Shown here: positions 28,530 through 37,154 of the stretch, one piece after another | Layout: every line of letters begins with the position of its first letter | Numbering within the stretch: the stretch's first letter is position 1 | From: Desulfobacteraceae bacterium | GTDB lineage: Bacteria; Desulfobacterota; Desulfobacteria; Desulfobacterales; Desulfolunaceae | DNA length: 55,813 nucleotides | Assembly: GCA_013619155.1 (NCBI GenBank) | Contig: JABXKT010000010.1 | Span: forward strand, 1-55,813 | Direction: 5' to 3' | Made by a program: the position numbers and the translations under genes | Notes under the pieces: model-generated | What the model saw: only the letters and a program-made list of their open reading frames with translations | Database searches by the model: none | Told to the model about the DNA's origin: nothing

Positions 28530-28545
28530 TGTTTCACGTGAAACA
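28530..28545. promoter_or_regulatory. parS: Perfect parS centromere site
   Basis: The 16-bp palindrome TGTTTCACGTGAAACA matches the widely conserved bacterial ParB-binding parS consensus at every position. It lies 16.7 kb from the probable oriC, within the range expected for origin-proximal parS. Its left half also belongs to a 9-bp stem GGCTGTTTC (28527-28535) with GAAACAGCC (28564-28572) followed by TTTT, a likely mnmE terminator. Confidence 0.92.
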
Positions 28546-28654
28546 ATCTCTCACCTGGGCATGGAAACAGCCTTTTGGAGTGATCGATTCGCCTTTATCT
28601 AAGGTCTTAAGGGGTTTCGTGTCATACGGGTGACGCAGATAGATGGAGAAGGTC

Positions 28655-29305
28655 ATGGAGTTAACAAACGCATTTGCTCGTTATGAAACACTGGTGGGTC
28701 AGGTCGGTGAAATATTTAACAAGGTCAGCTCTGAATTCGCAGATGAGGTGAAGTGCAAGCCCACCTGTGATGATTGTTGTCACGCTCTCTTTGATCTCAC
28801 CTTTGTGGAGGCGCTCTACATCAAGAGTAAGTTTGATGAGCTCTTTAACGGTAAGATTCGATTTGATATCACCGAAGCGGCAAGTCAGGCCGATCGAACC
28901 TTGGGAATGATGAAGAAAGAGGCCTATAAGCGCCATGAAGCGGGAGAGAGCGATGCCTCCATCATTGATCAGGTCTCGAAGATGCGGGTTCGATGCCCCC
29001 TTCTCGGGGATGAAGGCAAGTGCCTGATGTATGACTATCGTCCCATTGCCTGTCGCGTCTATGGTATTCCCACCTCGGCCGGCGGTCAGGGGCACACCTG
29101 TGGTCTCTCCGGATTTAACCAGGGAAAGGCGTACCCGACCTTGAATATGGATCTGGTCTACGATCGTCTCTACGCCATCTCCAAGGATATGGTACGCGAG
29201 ATAAATTCGCGTTTTACCAAGATGGATACTGTATTGGTCCCTCTCTCCATGGCCCTTATTACCGATTACAACGAAGAGTATCTTGGGGTAGAGGTGAGTT
29301 CATGA
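28655..29305 (+). CDS. YkgJ-family cysteine-cluster protein (second copy)
   Basis: About 216 residues. The signature cysteines are CKPTCDDCC (near 35-43) followed by CPLLGDEGKC, YRPIACRVYG and a later CGLSGF, all as in the putative Zn/Fe-chelating YkgJ family. The function is unproven. I chose the ATG at 28655, preceded by GGAGAAGG, over 28643. The stop overlaps the next start (ATGA), so the two genes are translationally coupled. The rest is helical and shares little with the copy at 7122-7910 apart from the cysteine pattern, so these are different subfamilies. Confidence 0.82.
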   Translation: MELTNAFARYETLVGQVGEIFNKVSSEFADEVKCKPTCDDCCHALFDLTFVEALYIKSKFDELFNGKIRFDITEAASQADRTLGMMKKEAYKRHEAGESDASIIDQVSKMRVRCPLLGDEGKCLMYDYRPIACRVYGIPTSAGGQGHTCGLSGFNQGKAYPTLNMDLVYDRLYAISKDMVREINSRFTKMDTVLVPLSMALITDYNEEYLGVEVSS

Positions 29306-29682
29306 GCACCGTTGGGATGAGCCATAATGAGTTTTCCGATGAAGAGGTGGCGGCCAAAAAAAAGGCGATTTTTGACGCCATGGGCAAGCGAGGGCAACAG
29401 CGCATCCTGAAGCGGGGATACGCGATCTGGAACCCCTTCGGTGATCCCAAAGATCCCTTGGATATCCGCGTGGATGATTCTGAACGGACTGTCGATCAAT
29501 TGATTCGTGAATTTTTAGCCGATGCCGGACCCGAGAAGCCTTCCAACCAGTACAGCCAAACGGCCATGGAGATGGCCATGGGGATCATGAACAATACAGA
29601 TAAGGCACGGGCTTCCTTTGAGTTTGTGGACTGGTACAAGGCCCTCCTGGAAAGAGAGGGGAAAACCCTCACCTTTGGATGA
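29302..29682 (+). CDS. Unknown protein coupled to the YkgJ-type gene
   Basis: 126 residues, soluble. Features: KRGYAIWNPFGDPKDPLDIR near 38-57 and FEFVDWYKALLEREGK near the end. It overlaps the upstream stop by the ATGA junction, a strong sign of joint function. No recognised domain and no cysteines, so it is not itself a metal-cluster protein. It may be the partner or substrate of the upstream protein (inference). Confidence 0.75.
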   Translation: MSTVGMSHNEFSDEEVAAKKKAIFDAMGKRGQQRILKRGYAIWNPFGDPKDPLDIRVDDSERTVDQLIREFLADAGPEKPSNQYSQTAMEMAMGIMNNTDKARASFEFVDWYKALLEREGKTLTFG

Positions 29683-30043
29683 TCCCATCCTCTTTTTCTC
29701 CCTGGCCCCTTGCCATCGGAGGCTTTTTATTTGAGTGTTTATGTCTCAGCCTATTCAAAAAAAGAGACATACCTTATAAGGAGACCTCCGGTGAGAGGGT
29801 AAAAAAGGGAGAAAATATATTATAGAAACCTCAGGGGTGAGCTCTCACCCTCATGTGCTGATGTACCCTTCTCGCATTATACCGCTTTTGAAATGTGCCA
29901 TTTTTTGTATATGACGTGCTATGCCGCATGGATTCAAGGTGACTCTTTTCTGGGCGTCCCTCTTCCGTCTGTTTCCATAGATTCCCCCCCTTTTTAAGTG
30001 AACCGAATAGATCGCCTTCTCTTTAAAACCAGTAAAGGATGCC
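29683..30043. other. 361-bp intergenic region with a small hairpin
   Basis: No gene seen. A hairpin AGGGGTGAG/CTCTCACCCT near 29831-29850 is the only clear structure. Confidence 0.4.
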
Positions 30044-30838
30044 ATGATGCCACGAGGTCTTCAATCATTTTTGATTCGGCAGGTGAACGAGAGTACCCGG
30101 TCTCTGACCCCCATGGAGTTGATCTCCACGTTGGGAACCCACCATGGAGTGACACGCAGGGATGCCAAGAGGTATCTGGGGGTATGTGTCAATGAGAACC
30201 ATCTTGTTTACCGGCAGGTCTTGGGACGCACGGTGGTGGTCCCCTCTCTCAATAGGTACCATGCTTTGGCACCCGGGGTTGTATTGGCCCCGGCTCACCT
30301 CCCTCCGATGGAGGATACGACCCATTGTATCATCATGAAAGAGGGGATCAGTTTTGGAAATGGAACGCATCCCACCACAAAATTATGTGCCGAATTGATG
30401 GTCGTGGTGAAAAATAGAGGCAGGCGATGGGATCATAGTCTGGATTTAGGTACTGGAACAGGCGTTCTCTCTCTTCTGGCTGTGAAGCTTGGGGCCCGTC
30501 ATGTGGATGCCACAGAGATCGACCCCATTGCTCTTAACGATGCCCGGAAAAATGCCGTTTTGAATGGATGTTCTTCTCGGATATCCCTTTATCATGCCTC
30601 TGACTTTGCTTCTGATAAAAAGTATCAAGTGGTGACGGCCAATTTAAGGTCTCCAACCCTTATATCCCTTCACGGAGCCATTGCGGCCTGGGTAGATTTT
30701 CAGGGAGATTTGATTCTTTCCGGCATTCGTGAGGGCGAGGAAGAGCGATTGATATCTATCTACGCGCCCTCTTTTGATTTGAAATATGAGAAGAGGGACA
30801 AGGGGTGGGTCGGCTTGCATTTTAAGCGTAAAGAATAG
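30044..30838 (+). CDS. PrmA-like class I SAM-dependent methyltransferase (paralogue)
   Basis: 264 residues. The C-terminal two thirds follow ribosomal L11 methyltransferase: ISFGNGTHPTTKLCAEL (PrmA has FGTGTHPTT), SAM motif I LDLGTGTGVLSLLAVKLGA, motif II ATEIDPIALNDARKNA, and ANLRSPTLISL where PrmA has AN-I-L-x-E. The N-terminus (about 1-75) is a short domain unlike PrmA's L11-recognition domain, so the substrate is probably different. A true prmA is present at 37155. Start ATG at 30044 with AAAGGA; the next codon is also ATG. A terminator containing a parS-like palindrome follows. Confidence 0.8.
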   Translation: MMPRGLQSFLIRQVNESTRSLTPMELISTLGTHHGVTRRDAKRYLGVCVNENHLVYRQVLGRTVVVPSLNRYHALAPGVVLAPAHLPPMEDTTHCIIMKEGISFGNGTHPTTKLCAELMVVVKNRGRRWDHSLDLGTGTGVLSLLAVKLGARHVDATEIDPIALNDARKNAVLNGCSSRISLYHASDFASDKKYQVVTANLRSPTLISLHGAIAAWVDFQGDLILSGIREGEEERLISIYAPSFDLKYEKRDKGWVGLHFKRKE

Positions 30839-30858
30839 GGTGGGTATTGTTTGCTTTA

Positions 30859-30897
30859 GGGAGATTGAGTTTCACGTGGAACATCATCTCCCTTTTT
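30859..30897. terminator. Terminator hairpin whose stem tip is a parS-like palindrome
   Basis: GGGAGAT (30859-30865) pairs with ATCTCCC (30886-30892), followed by TTTTT: an intrinsic terminator for the methyltransferase gene. The inside, 30868-30883, matches 14 of 16 positions of the parS consensus (differences at positions 1 and 12) and itself folds as GTTTC/GGAAC. It may be a second, weaker parS or just a terminator; it lies in the 78-bp convergent gap before the DksA-like gene. Confidence 0.65.
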
Positions 30898-30916
30898 ACG
30901 TGGGGGGGAGGTGGGG

Positions 30917-31264
30917 TTAGGCTTCTAAAGAGGCCGCACAGATCACGCAGAGGGTCGCTTCGGGGATCAGGCGCAGGCGCGCCAGGGGAATAGGCTCTTC
31001 GCATGCCACACACAAACCGTACTCCTCTTTATCCACTAGGGTAAGGGCTCTTTCCAGTTGCATTGCACGCGCCTTACGGGCCCGTACCGATGCCTCACCG
31101 ATATGACGGCTCTGGATCGCTTCCACACGGGATATACGACCAATGGCACTGTCCGGCGTGATGGTCGGCTTGCTATCTTCCTCTGTTGCGGCGATCTCAA
31201 TTTTTAAAAGAGTCAGTTCAGATTCGATGATATCTTTGAATTTTTGGCGTTGGAGAGGGGTCAC
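30917..31264 (-). CDS. TraR/DksA-family C4 zinc-finger protein
   Basis: 115 residues, smaller than E. coli DksA (151). An N-terminal coiled coil (about 1-75) precedes a C4 zinc finger CVAC-x17-CVIC (about 85-108; EPIPLARLRLIPEATL between). Such proteins enter the RNA polymerase secondary channel and modulate transcription, often with ppGpp. The Asp-rich coil tip of DksA proper is not evident here, so the activity may differ. It starts with GTG overlapping the HAD stop, so it is the second gene of a two-gene minus-strand operon. Confidence 0.85.
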   Translation of the reverse strand: MTPLQRQKFKDIIESELTLLKIEIAATEEDSKPTITPDSAIGRISRVEAIQSRHIGEASVRARKARAMQLERALTLVDKEEYGLCVACEEPIPLARLRLIPEATLCVICAASLEA

Positions 31265-31869
31265 AGGATGTCGAGCTCCTTGAGAGTGGTGGTGAGTTCT
31301 TTCACGCCGCAGACTCGATGGGCCTCAATACCAAGGGAACGTGCAGCCTCGATATTTACAGGGGTATCATCGAAAAAAAGGGTGGCCGATGCCGGGATAT
31401 TGAGGGTTTCGAGTACATGAGAAAAGGCCGCTCGGTCGGGTTTCATATACCCCAAATGGTGGGATGGAAAGTTGTGCTGAAAGAGCTGGTCCATCTTTAA
31501 ATTTTTACACAGATTTTGCCAGTGTAACTCGTTGGTATTGGAGAGAGAGGCGGTGAGATAGTGTGTATTGATTGTGTGCATCACCTCTTGGAAACCGGGA
31601 TACGGTTGGGTGGTCCAACTGATAAAAGCGGCGAGGAAGGTGGATGGATCGACGGGCAGTGAAAATTCATCCACAAATTGTAAGGCAAATATTTCTGGGC
31701 TGATACGCCCAGTTTCAAACGCTCTCACCGCGTGGGAGCGAAGCCAGAGATCCCAGAGCTCTTTTTCTGTGTGGTGACCTTGGGTCCATGCCAGCATTTG
31801 ATCGACCCCTGATAGCTGGATAAAGACCCCGCCAATATCAAAGAGAAGCAGTTGGGTATGGTGATTCAT
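31261..31869 (-). CDS. HAD-superfamily hydrolase (subfamily IA)
   Basis: 202 residues. Motif I is LLFDIGGVF, with nucleophile D11 and the usual second Asp replaced by Gly as in YihX-like phosphatases. Motif II is SLSNTNELH, motif III K in GYMKPDRAAF, motif IV FFDDTPVN. Such enzymes are usually sugar- or nucleotide-phosphate phosphatases; the substrate cannot be read from sequence. The ATG at 31869 has GAGGTA upstream. It overlaps the DksA-like gene by four bases. Confidence 0.88.
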   Translation of the reverse strand: MNHHTQLLLFDIGGVFIQLSGVDQMLAWTQGHHTEKELWDLWLRSHAVRAFETGRISPEIFALQFVDEFSLPVDPSTFLAAFISWTTQPYPGFQEVMHTINTHYLTASLSNTNELHWQNLCKNLKMDQLFQHNFPSHHLGYMKPDRAAFSHVLETLNIPASATLFFDDTPVNIEAARSLGIEAHRVCGVKELTTTLKELDIL

Positions 31870-32051
31870 GGGGAGTACCTCGCAAGAGATGGGTCATGAT
31901 GTGACCCCTGTTCACTTAAAAAAATACCTTTTTATCTATCTGTATATATAAAAATATCTCTGTTTCCCGTTGGACAATTATCGTGACGTACTATTTTTTT
32001 GTACGGTATCCCCTTGCGAATCGCTTTTTATTCCCTAAAAAAAATAAAAAA

Positions 32052-32083
32052 AAAGGTGCCGCTTTTTAGGGCGGCACCAAAAA
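32052..32083 (-). terminator. Terminator of the DEAD-box helicase gene
   Basis: An 8-bp perfect stem GGTGCCGC/GCGGCACC (32055-32078, loop of about 8) is followed on the minus strand by a long T-rich tract (complement of 32036-32054). It begins 20 nt after the stop. Confidence 0.9.
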
Positions 32084-32102
32084 GGTCAGAAGAGACCGTT
32101 AT

Positions 32103-35100
32103 TTATCGGTACCTGTTTCCCGGACGTTTTCGGTACTTAAGGGTACTGGGTCTACGTGTATTCCGAAGGGGCCGGGGAGGTAAAGGTCGCTCGGGTGCCG
32201 CCGGTGGTCTCTCTACCGGGGTGCCCTGGGACTCATTATCGCCTTCATTTGTTACCGGACTCTCTTGAGTATCGGGCATGATGGGTGATGGCGTTGGTTC
32301 TTCGGGCGCCTTCACCTCTTTTTTGCCTTCATCCCCTGTCGGTCGCTCCGAGGGGATGGGTACCTCTTCACGAACTTTGGGAGTCACTGGTGTGGCCGGT
32401 TTGACCGCCATATCCGGTTTACTCTCGTACCATGGCGTAGGGGTGGGGGCCTTCGCTTTAGGGAGGGCGGCCACCTCTTCTGGGTCATCTTCATACCAAG
32501 GAGAGGGGATGGATGCCTCCTTGGGGGGGGCAACAACCGCCTCTTCGGGGGCCTCGGCATCAGATGGCGAAGGCATGGGTGCCTCCTTAGGATGCGTCGA
32601 GCGTCTCTTCACCCTGGGGGCTGGGACCTCCTCCTCGGGTGCCTCCTCCTGCCACGGTGAGGGCATGGGCGCCTCCTTGGGATGCATCGTACGTCTCTTC
32701 ACCTTGGGGGCTGGGACCTCCTCCTCGGACGCCTCTTCCTGCCACGGTGAAGGCATGGGGGCTTCCTTGGGATGCATCGTACGTTTTTCTACCTTGGGGG
32801 CCGGGGCCTTTTCGTAGGATTCCTCCTCCTCGGGCTCATCCTCGTACCACGGCGAAGGCATGGGGGCTTCCTTGGGATGCATCTTGCGTTGTTCTACCTT
32901 GGGGGCCGGAGCCTTTTCGTAGGATTCCTCCTCCTCGGGTTCATCCTCGTACCACGGCGAAGGCATGGGTGCCTCCTTGGGATGCATCTTGCGTTGTTCT
33001 ACCTTGGGGGCCGGAGCCTTTTCGTAGGATTCCTCCTCCTCGGGTTCATCCTCGTACCACGGCGAGGGCATGGGGGCTTCCTTCGGATGCCTTGTGCGTC
33101 TCTTCGCCTTGGGGGCCGGGGCCTTTTCGTAGGATTCCTCCTCCTCGGGTTCATCCTCCTGCCACGGCGAGGGCATGGGGGCTTCCTTGGGATGCATCTT
33201 GCGTCTCTTCGCCTTGGGGGCCGGGGCTTTTTCGTGGGAGTCGGCCTCGCTGGGTTCATCCTCCTGCCACGGCGAGGGCATGGGTGCCTCCTTGGGATGC
33301 ATCTTACGTCTCTTCGCCTTGGGGGCCGGGGCTTTTTCGTAGGAGTCGGCCTCATCGGGTTCATCATCATACCACGGCGAGGGCATGGGGGCCTTCTTGG
33401 GGGGCATGGTGCGTCTATTCACCTTGGGAGGAGGCGGGAGCTCCTCGTCGGGCTCATCCTCGTACCACGGTGAGGGGACGGGTGCCTCCTTGGGGGGCGT
33501 CGTGCGTCTATTTGTCCTGGGGGCCGGTGCCTTCTCGTCGGATTCATCCTCATCGGGTTCATCCTTGTACCATGGAGAGGGGGGGCTTATCTCTTTTTGA
33601 TAATTTTTACGCGTGTTTCGGGTGGTGCGTTGGCTACGAGACCTCCGTTCCTTGGACTCCTCTAAAGGGGGCTCCTCGATGGCCTGGGGGGCCGGCTCCC
33701 AGGATTCGGCCTCTTTTTTTGGGCTTTTGGCTGGCCGTTGGGGGGCACGCGATGGGGGGGCGATGGCCTCAACAAGAGAGTTATCGGGATACTCGCAGGA
33801 GAGTTTGTGATCCAGAAGCTCTTCGATGGCCGGAATATAATAGGAGTCATCTTCACAGGCAAAGCTAATGGAGGTGCCTGTGGCCCCTGCCCGTCCGGTT
33901 CGCCCGATGCGGTGAACATAGTGCTCGGGATCCTGGGGGAGGTGGTAGTTGATGACGTGACTGATCTCATCGATATGAAGGCCGCGGGCGGCCACATCCG
34001 TGGCCACGAGGATAGCGACTTTTCCGCTTCTGAAATCCTCTAAAGCTCGGATACGTTTGTTTTGAGCCACTTCACCCGAGAGGAGGTCGGCCTTGATGTT
34101 GTATTTTATGAGTTTTTCACACAGACGTCTGGCCTGATCGCGTCGGTTGGTGAAGACGAGCACTTTGGTGAGTTTTTGGTCGGTGATTAGATTGTAGAGA
34201 AGGGGGAATTTTTCATCGGTGGTGACGAGGAAAATTTTTTGATCGATGGAGGCAGATTCCAGTTTTTCGGGTTCAATCTCTACATTGAAGGGATCCTTGG
34301 TCCATTGATCGGCGAGACGCATGACATCACTGGTGTAGGTGGCGCTGAAAAAGAGGGTCTGGCGCTGATCTTTGTGAGGTGTGGCGTAGACGATCTTTCG
34401 GATGTCGGGAATAAATCCCATATCGAGCATGCGGTCGGCTTCATCGATGACGAGAACCTCGACCCGTGAGAGGTCGACGAGCTTCTGATTTTTGAAATCG
34501 ATGAGACGTCCAGGGGTGGCCACGATGATATCTACCGAGCTGGCAATCCCTTTTTTCTGCTTTTCGTAACCGGTGCCTCCAAAGAGGGCCAATATCTTAT
34601 AAGGTGTGAATCGGCAGAGGTCCCTGGCATCTTTCTCGATCTGGAGGGCGAGTTCACGGGTGGGCGCGAGGATGAGCGCTCGTGGAAAACCTTTATCGGG
34701 CCCTCCTCGCATGGGTTTTTTGGCGAGAAGGTTGATGATGGTGATGAGAAAGGCGGCGCTTTTTCCGGTGCCTGTTTGGGCTTTGCCGATGGAATCACGC
34801 CCTTTCAGAGTTTCTGGGAGGGCGCCGGCCTGAATGGGCGTGGCGTACTGAAATCCGAGTTCGGCGATACCCTGCATCAGTTTTATGGGAAGATCGAGAT
34901 CGTGGAATCGAACTTCACCCTCTTTTTCGGGGACCTGAAATTCTGAGAGGCTCCAGCTTGGTTTTCGGGGCTGCTGAACCGGTACGCTTTTCTCAGTGGT
35001 CTCTTTTGGTGCCAGATCACTGATCTCAGGGCGTTGTTCTCTTTTCGGGGTCTGCTTTTGTGGGGGCCGCTGCGTGTTCTCTTTCTTTGAGTCTTTTTCC

Positions 35101-35390
35101 GGCGCCTGACGTTCGTTGCGCGGGTAACTCTTCTCTCGCTGGGAGGGTTGCTTGGGTGATTTGACTGAACCGCGCTGTTTGGTTTCGCGCTGGGCTTTCC
35201 CCCCTCCCGTTTTGGTCTCCGTGGCCTTTTTGCTATCCCGAGGGCGTTGTCGCCGTTCAGACCGCTCTTTTTTGGTTTGTTCTTCCGCCTTCTTTCGTGA
35301 AAGCTCTGCGAACGGTATGGCAGACGATTCATCGTCTGTGCTCGATCCTGTGACAAATTCCGCTATGCGTTTAAATAAGTTTCGTATCAA
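32103..35390 (-). CDS. DEAD-box RNA helicase with an expanded repeat tail
   Basis: 1095 residues, about 2.5 times a normal RhlB/RhlE-type helicase. About 30-145 is a Lys/Arg/Glu/Gln-rich disordered N-terminus. The core (about 163-545) is complete: Q motif (YATPIQ), AQTGTGKS (204-211), PTRELALQ, TPGRLIDF, DEAD (316-319), SAT, VFTNRRDQ, ATDVAARG and HRIGRTGRAG. From 599 to about 995 the tail repeats a 35-residue unit (PKEAPMPSPWYEDEPEEEE then SYEKAPAPKxxxRxMH), with alternating acidic and basic blocks, followed by a basic Arg-rich end. The start is TTG at 35390 with GGAAG upstream; there is no in-frame ATG before the core. Such tails may bind RNA or drive condensates (inference). Confidence 0.92.
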   Translation of the reverse strand: MIRNLFKRIAEFVTGSSTDDESSAIPFAELSRKKAEEQTKKERSERRQRPRDSKKATETKTGGGKAQRETKQRGSVKSPKQPSQREKSYPRNERQAPEKDSKKENTQRPPQKQTPKREQRPEISDLAPKETTEKSVPVQQPRKPSWSLSEFQVPEKEGEVRFHDLDLPIKLMQGIAELGFQYATPIQAGALPETLKGRDSIGKAQTGTGKSAAFLITIINLLAKKPMRGGPDKGFPRALILAPTRELALQIEKDARDLCRFTPYKILALFGGTGYEKQKKGIASSVDIIVATPGRLIDFKNQKLVDLSRVEVLVIDEADRMLDMGFIPDIRKIVYATPHKDQRQTLFFSATYTSDVMRLADQWTKDPFNVEIEPEKLESASIDQKIFLVTTDEKFPLLYNLITDQKLTKVLVFTNRRDQARRLCEKLIKYNIKADLLSGEVAQNKRIRALEDFRSGKVAILVATDVAARGLHIDEISHVINYHLPQDPEHYVHRIGRTGRAGATGTSISFACEDDSYYIPAIEELLDHKLSCEYPDNSLVEAIAPPSRAPQRPAKSPKKEAESWEPAPQAIEEPPLEESKERRSRSQRTTRNTRKNYQKEISPPSPWYKDEPDEDESDEKAPAPRTNRRTTPPKEAPVPSPWYEDEPDEELPPPPKVNRRTMPPKKAPMPSPWYDDEPDEADSYEKAPAPKAKRRKMHPKEAPMPSPWQEDEPSEADSHEKAPAPKAKRRKMHPKEAPMPSPWQEDEPEEEESYEKAPAPKAKRRTRHPKEAPMPSPWYEDEPEEEESYEKAPAPKVEQRKMHPKEAPMPSPWYEDEPEEEESYEKAPAPKVEQRKMHPKEAPMPSPWYEDEPEEEESYEKAPAPKVEKRTMHPKEAPMPSPWQEEASEEEVPAPKVKRRTMHPKEAPMPSPWQEEAPEEEVPAPRVKRRSTHPKEAPMPSPSDAEAPEEAVVAPPKEASIPSPWYEDDPEEVAALPKAKAPTPTPWYESKPDMAVKPATPVTPKVREEVPIPSERPTGDEGKKEVKAPEEPTPSPIMPDTQESPVTNEGDNESQGTPVERPPAAPERPLPPRPLRNTRRPSTLKYRKRPGNRYR
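32406..33596. repeat. Tandem 105-bp coding repeats in the helicase tail
   Basis: Twelve PW-containing units with mostly exact 105-bp spacing: tryptophans at residues 607, 642, 673, 708, 743, 778, 813, 848, 883 and 913, then 964 and 987, with a degenerate unit (PSPSDAE) near 943. Units 6 and 7 encode identical 35-residue peptides and are almost identical as DNA, indicating recent duplication. No frameshift interrupts the array. Confidence 0.93.
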
Positions 35391-35805
35391 TCGTATTTCT
35401 TCCCAAATCGTTTCAGTTATGTTGCATGTGATTGGTGATTGAGACCATGGGCCACGGTGCGTGCATTAAAGATGTACGTGTGGCTCGGGGAGTCGTGCCC
35501 TGATCATTGTCGATGGCTCTGACGGTTTATGAGATCCATCTCATTTCCGAATTGATCGGCAAGATACCGGTGCGGCCTGCCGGTATCGTATCGGTCAAAA
35601 AGGGGTATCAGAGCGGTCATCCCTTGAAAAAAAGACGGTTTGACGCCCCGATGCTTTATGGTACATACAGGGCATCCCGCTTTTAGGATGTACATTATAT
35701 ACAGGCAAGAAGCCCATTTAGGCAATATTTTTGATAAATCCTTTTAAATATAATAAATAACGGGAAACAATTCCAGTGCTAAGAGAACATGGGAGAGAGA
35801 GACTG
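35391..35805. other. 415-bp divergent intergenic region with hairpins
   Basis: No credible gene. GATACCGG (35563-35570) pairs with CCGGTATC (35580-35587), loop of 9; GTACAT/ATGTAC around 35661-35692 forms a second, longer-loop repeat. These could be operators or leader structure for the radical SAM-prmA operon. Confidence 0.45.
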
Positions 35806-37149
35806 GTGACTGCCCTAGTGGCCAATGAGAGAGGAGAAATCTTCGATCTTGAGGGGTATGGGGCAGTGGGGCGCAGTGGCGATATGGTGATCCCCCTGAC
35901 GGTGGCGGATACCCTGTTTATGCCGGATGGAGGCGAGTTGATGCGTTTGCCAGACCGTTTTGTGATGGTCTGGAATATCGAACTCGGGGCGGTGGAGACC
36001 CTGACACACAATCCCTATGCCCCTGAAGAGCGTATTTATCCCGTGGCGGCGTTTAACTCACCGGGATATGTCAATACCGCCCAGGTGGCTGCCCTAGAGG
36101 AGGAGGGGGCTGATCCTTTACCGCTCTTCTCGTATTGTGCCGTCGGGTGGTATGATGAAGGATTTCGCACCGCATGCTTTCGGGTGGATGATGAGGAGAG
36201 ACAGCACCTGCCACTGATGCCGATTCCCAAGGTCAAAGAGGGGGTGGGGGAGATGCAGGTGCGTTATCCGGAGAACCGTCTCTTTCGCCATCTGGAGCGC
36301 TGTGCCTTAGAGTATGGCTGTCCCGCCGCAAAGAATCTCTATGTCGGGAGATGTGAGGCGCCTCTGCCCACCTCCCGTCAGTGCAATGCCCGGTGCCTGG
36401 GATGTATCTCTCACCAGAGCGGCCCCTCTCTCTCCTCCTGCCAGGAACGCCTCGATTTTACCCCGACATCTCTGGAGGTCAGTGAAGTGGCCCTGACCCA
36501 TATTGAACGGGTGCCCGAAGGGGTGGTGAGTTTTGGACAAGGGTGCGAGGGCGACCCCCTTTTAGCCGCCGAGGTGATTGAACCGGCCATTCAAAGGATT
36601 CGTGCCCACACATCCAACGGGACGATCAATATGAATACCAACGGCAGTCTGCCCCAGGTGATGGATCGTCTCTTTGCGGCGGGCCTGGACTCCGTTCGGA
36701 TCAGCATGAACAGCGTGAGGCCCGAGGTCTATACCGCTTATTTTAGGCCCAACGGCTATCGCTACGAGGATGTGGTGGAGAGTTTTACGGTAGCCCAAAA
36801 ACATGGGGCGTATAAAGCCATTAACTATCTCAATATCCCTGGAGTGACCGATTGCCCTGAGGAGGTAGAGGCCCTGATGGCCTTTGTTGAGGCCCATGAC
36901 GTGGATTTGATCCAGTGGCGAAACCTTAACTTTGATCCTCTGCGCTACTACGAGAGCATGGCGGCCGTGGCCCCTATGGGGATGCCCATGGGGATTCGGC
37001 GTATGATTCTTCAGTTGGAGAAGCGCTTCCCTCGATTGAAACACGGTTACTTTAACCCCTCCCGGGAGATGTACACAGCGCGGCCCGGTGGACGAAATAT
37101 TAAGCGGCCCCCTTCAAAAAAGGGAAAAAGCCGGAAAAATAGGAGATAA
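35806..37149 (+). CDS. Radical SAM protein upstream of prmA
   Basis: About 447 residues. An N-terminal segment of about 170 residues without a named domain precedes a radical SAM motif CNARCLGC (near 200) and a TIM-barrel-like core (GVVSFGQGCEGDPLL, INMNTNGSLPQV, DSVRISMNS). The C-terminus is very basic (KRPPSKKGKSRKNRR), suggesting contact with nucleic acid or ribosome. The reaction is not assignable. I prefer GTG at 35806 (preceded by GGGAGAGAG) over GTG at 35776. Five bases separate it from prmA, so a role in translation or ribosome modification is a reasonable inference. Confidence 0.8.
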   Translation: MTALVANERGEIFDLEGYGAVGRSGDMVIPLTVADTLFMPDGGELMRLPDRFVMVWNIELGAVETLTHNPYAPEERIYPVAAFNSPGYVNTAQVAALEEEGADPLPLFSYCAVGWYDEGFRTACFRVDDEERQHLPLMPIPKVKEGVGEMQVRYPENRLFRHLERCALEYGCPAAKNLYVGRCEAPLPTSRQCNARCLGCISHQSGPSLSSCQERLDFTPTSLEVSEVALTHIERVPEGVVSFGQGCEGDPLLAAEVIEPAIQRIRAHTSNGTINMNTNGSLPQVMDRLFAAGLDSVRISMNSVRPEVYTAYFRPNGYRYEDVVESFTVAQKHGAYKAINYLNIPGVTDCPEEVEALMAFVEAHDVDLIQWRNLNFDPLRYYESMAAVAPMGMPMGIRRMILQLEKRFPRLKHGYFNPSREMYTARPGGRNIKRPPSKKGKSRKNRR

Positions 37150-37154
37150 ATGCC

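Noticed and set aside
28530..28545. Reading the perfect palindrome only as a terminator stem
   Set aside because: It matches parS at all 16 positions and lies near the origin region; a chance terminator palindrome of this exact sequence is very unlikely, although it does take part in a terminator-like fold as well.
32406..33596. CRISPR-like interpretation of the 105-bp periodic DNA
   Set aside because: The units are contiguous, in frame and encode a degenerate 35-residue repeat; there are no unique spacers between short identical repeats.
32639..33868. 409-codon plus-strand frame rich in Pro/Arg/Trp opposite the helicase tail
   Set aside because: It arises because the 105-bp tandem repeat keeps all frames open. 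The minus-strand frame continues from a complete helicase core and is the real one.
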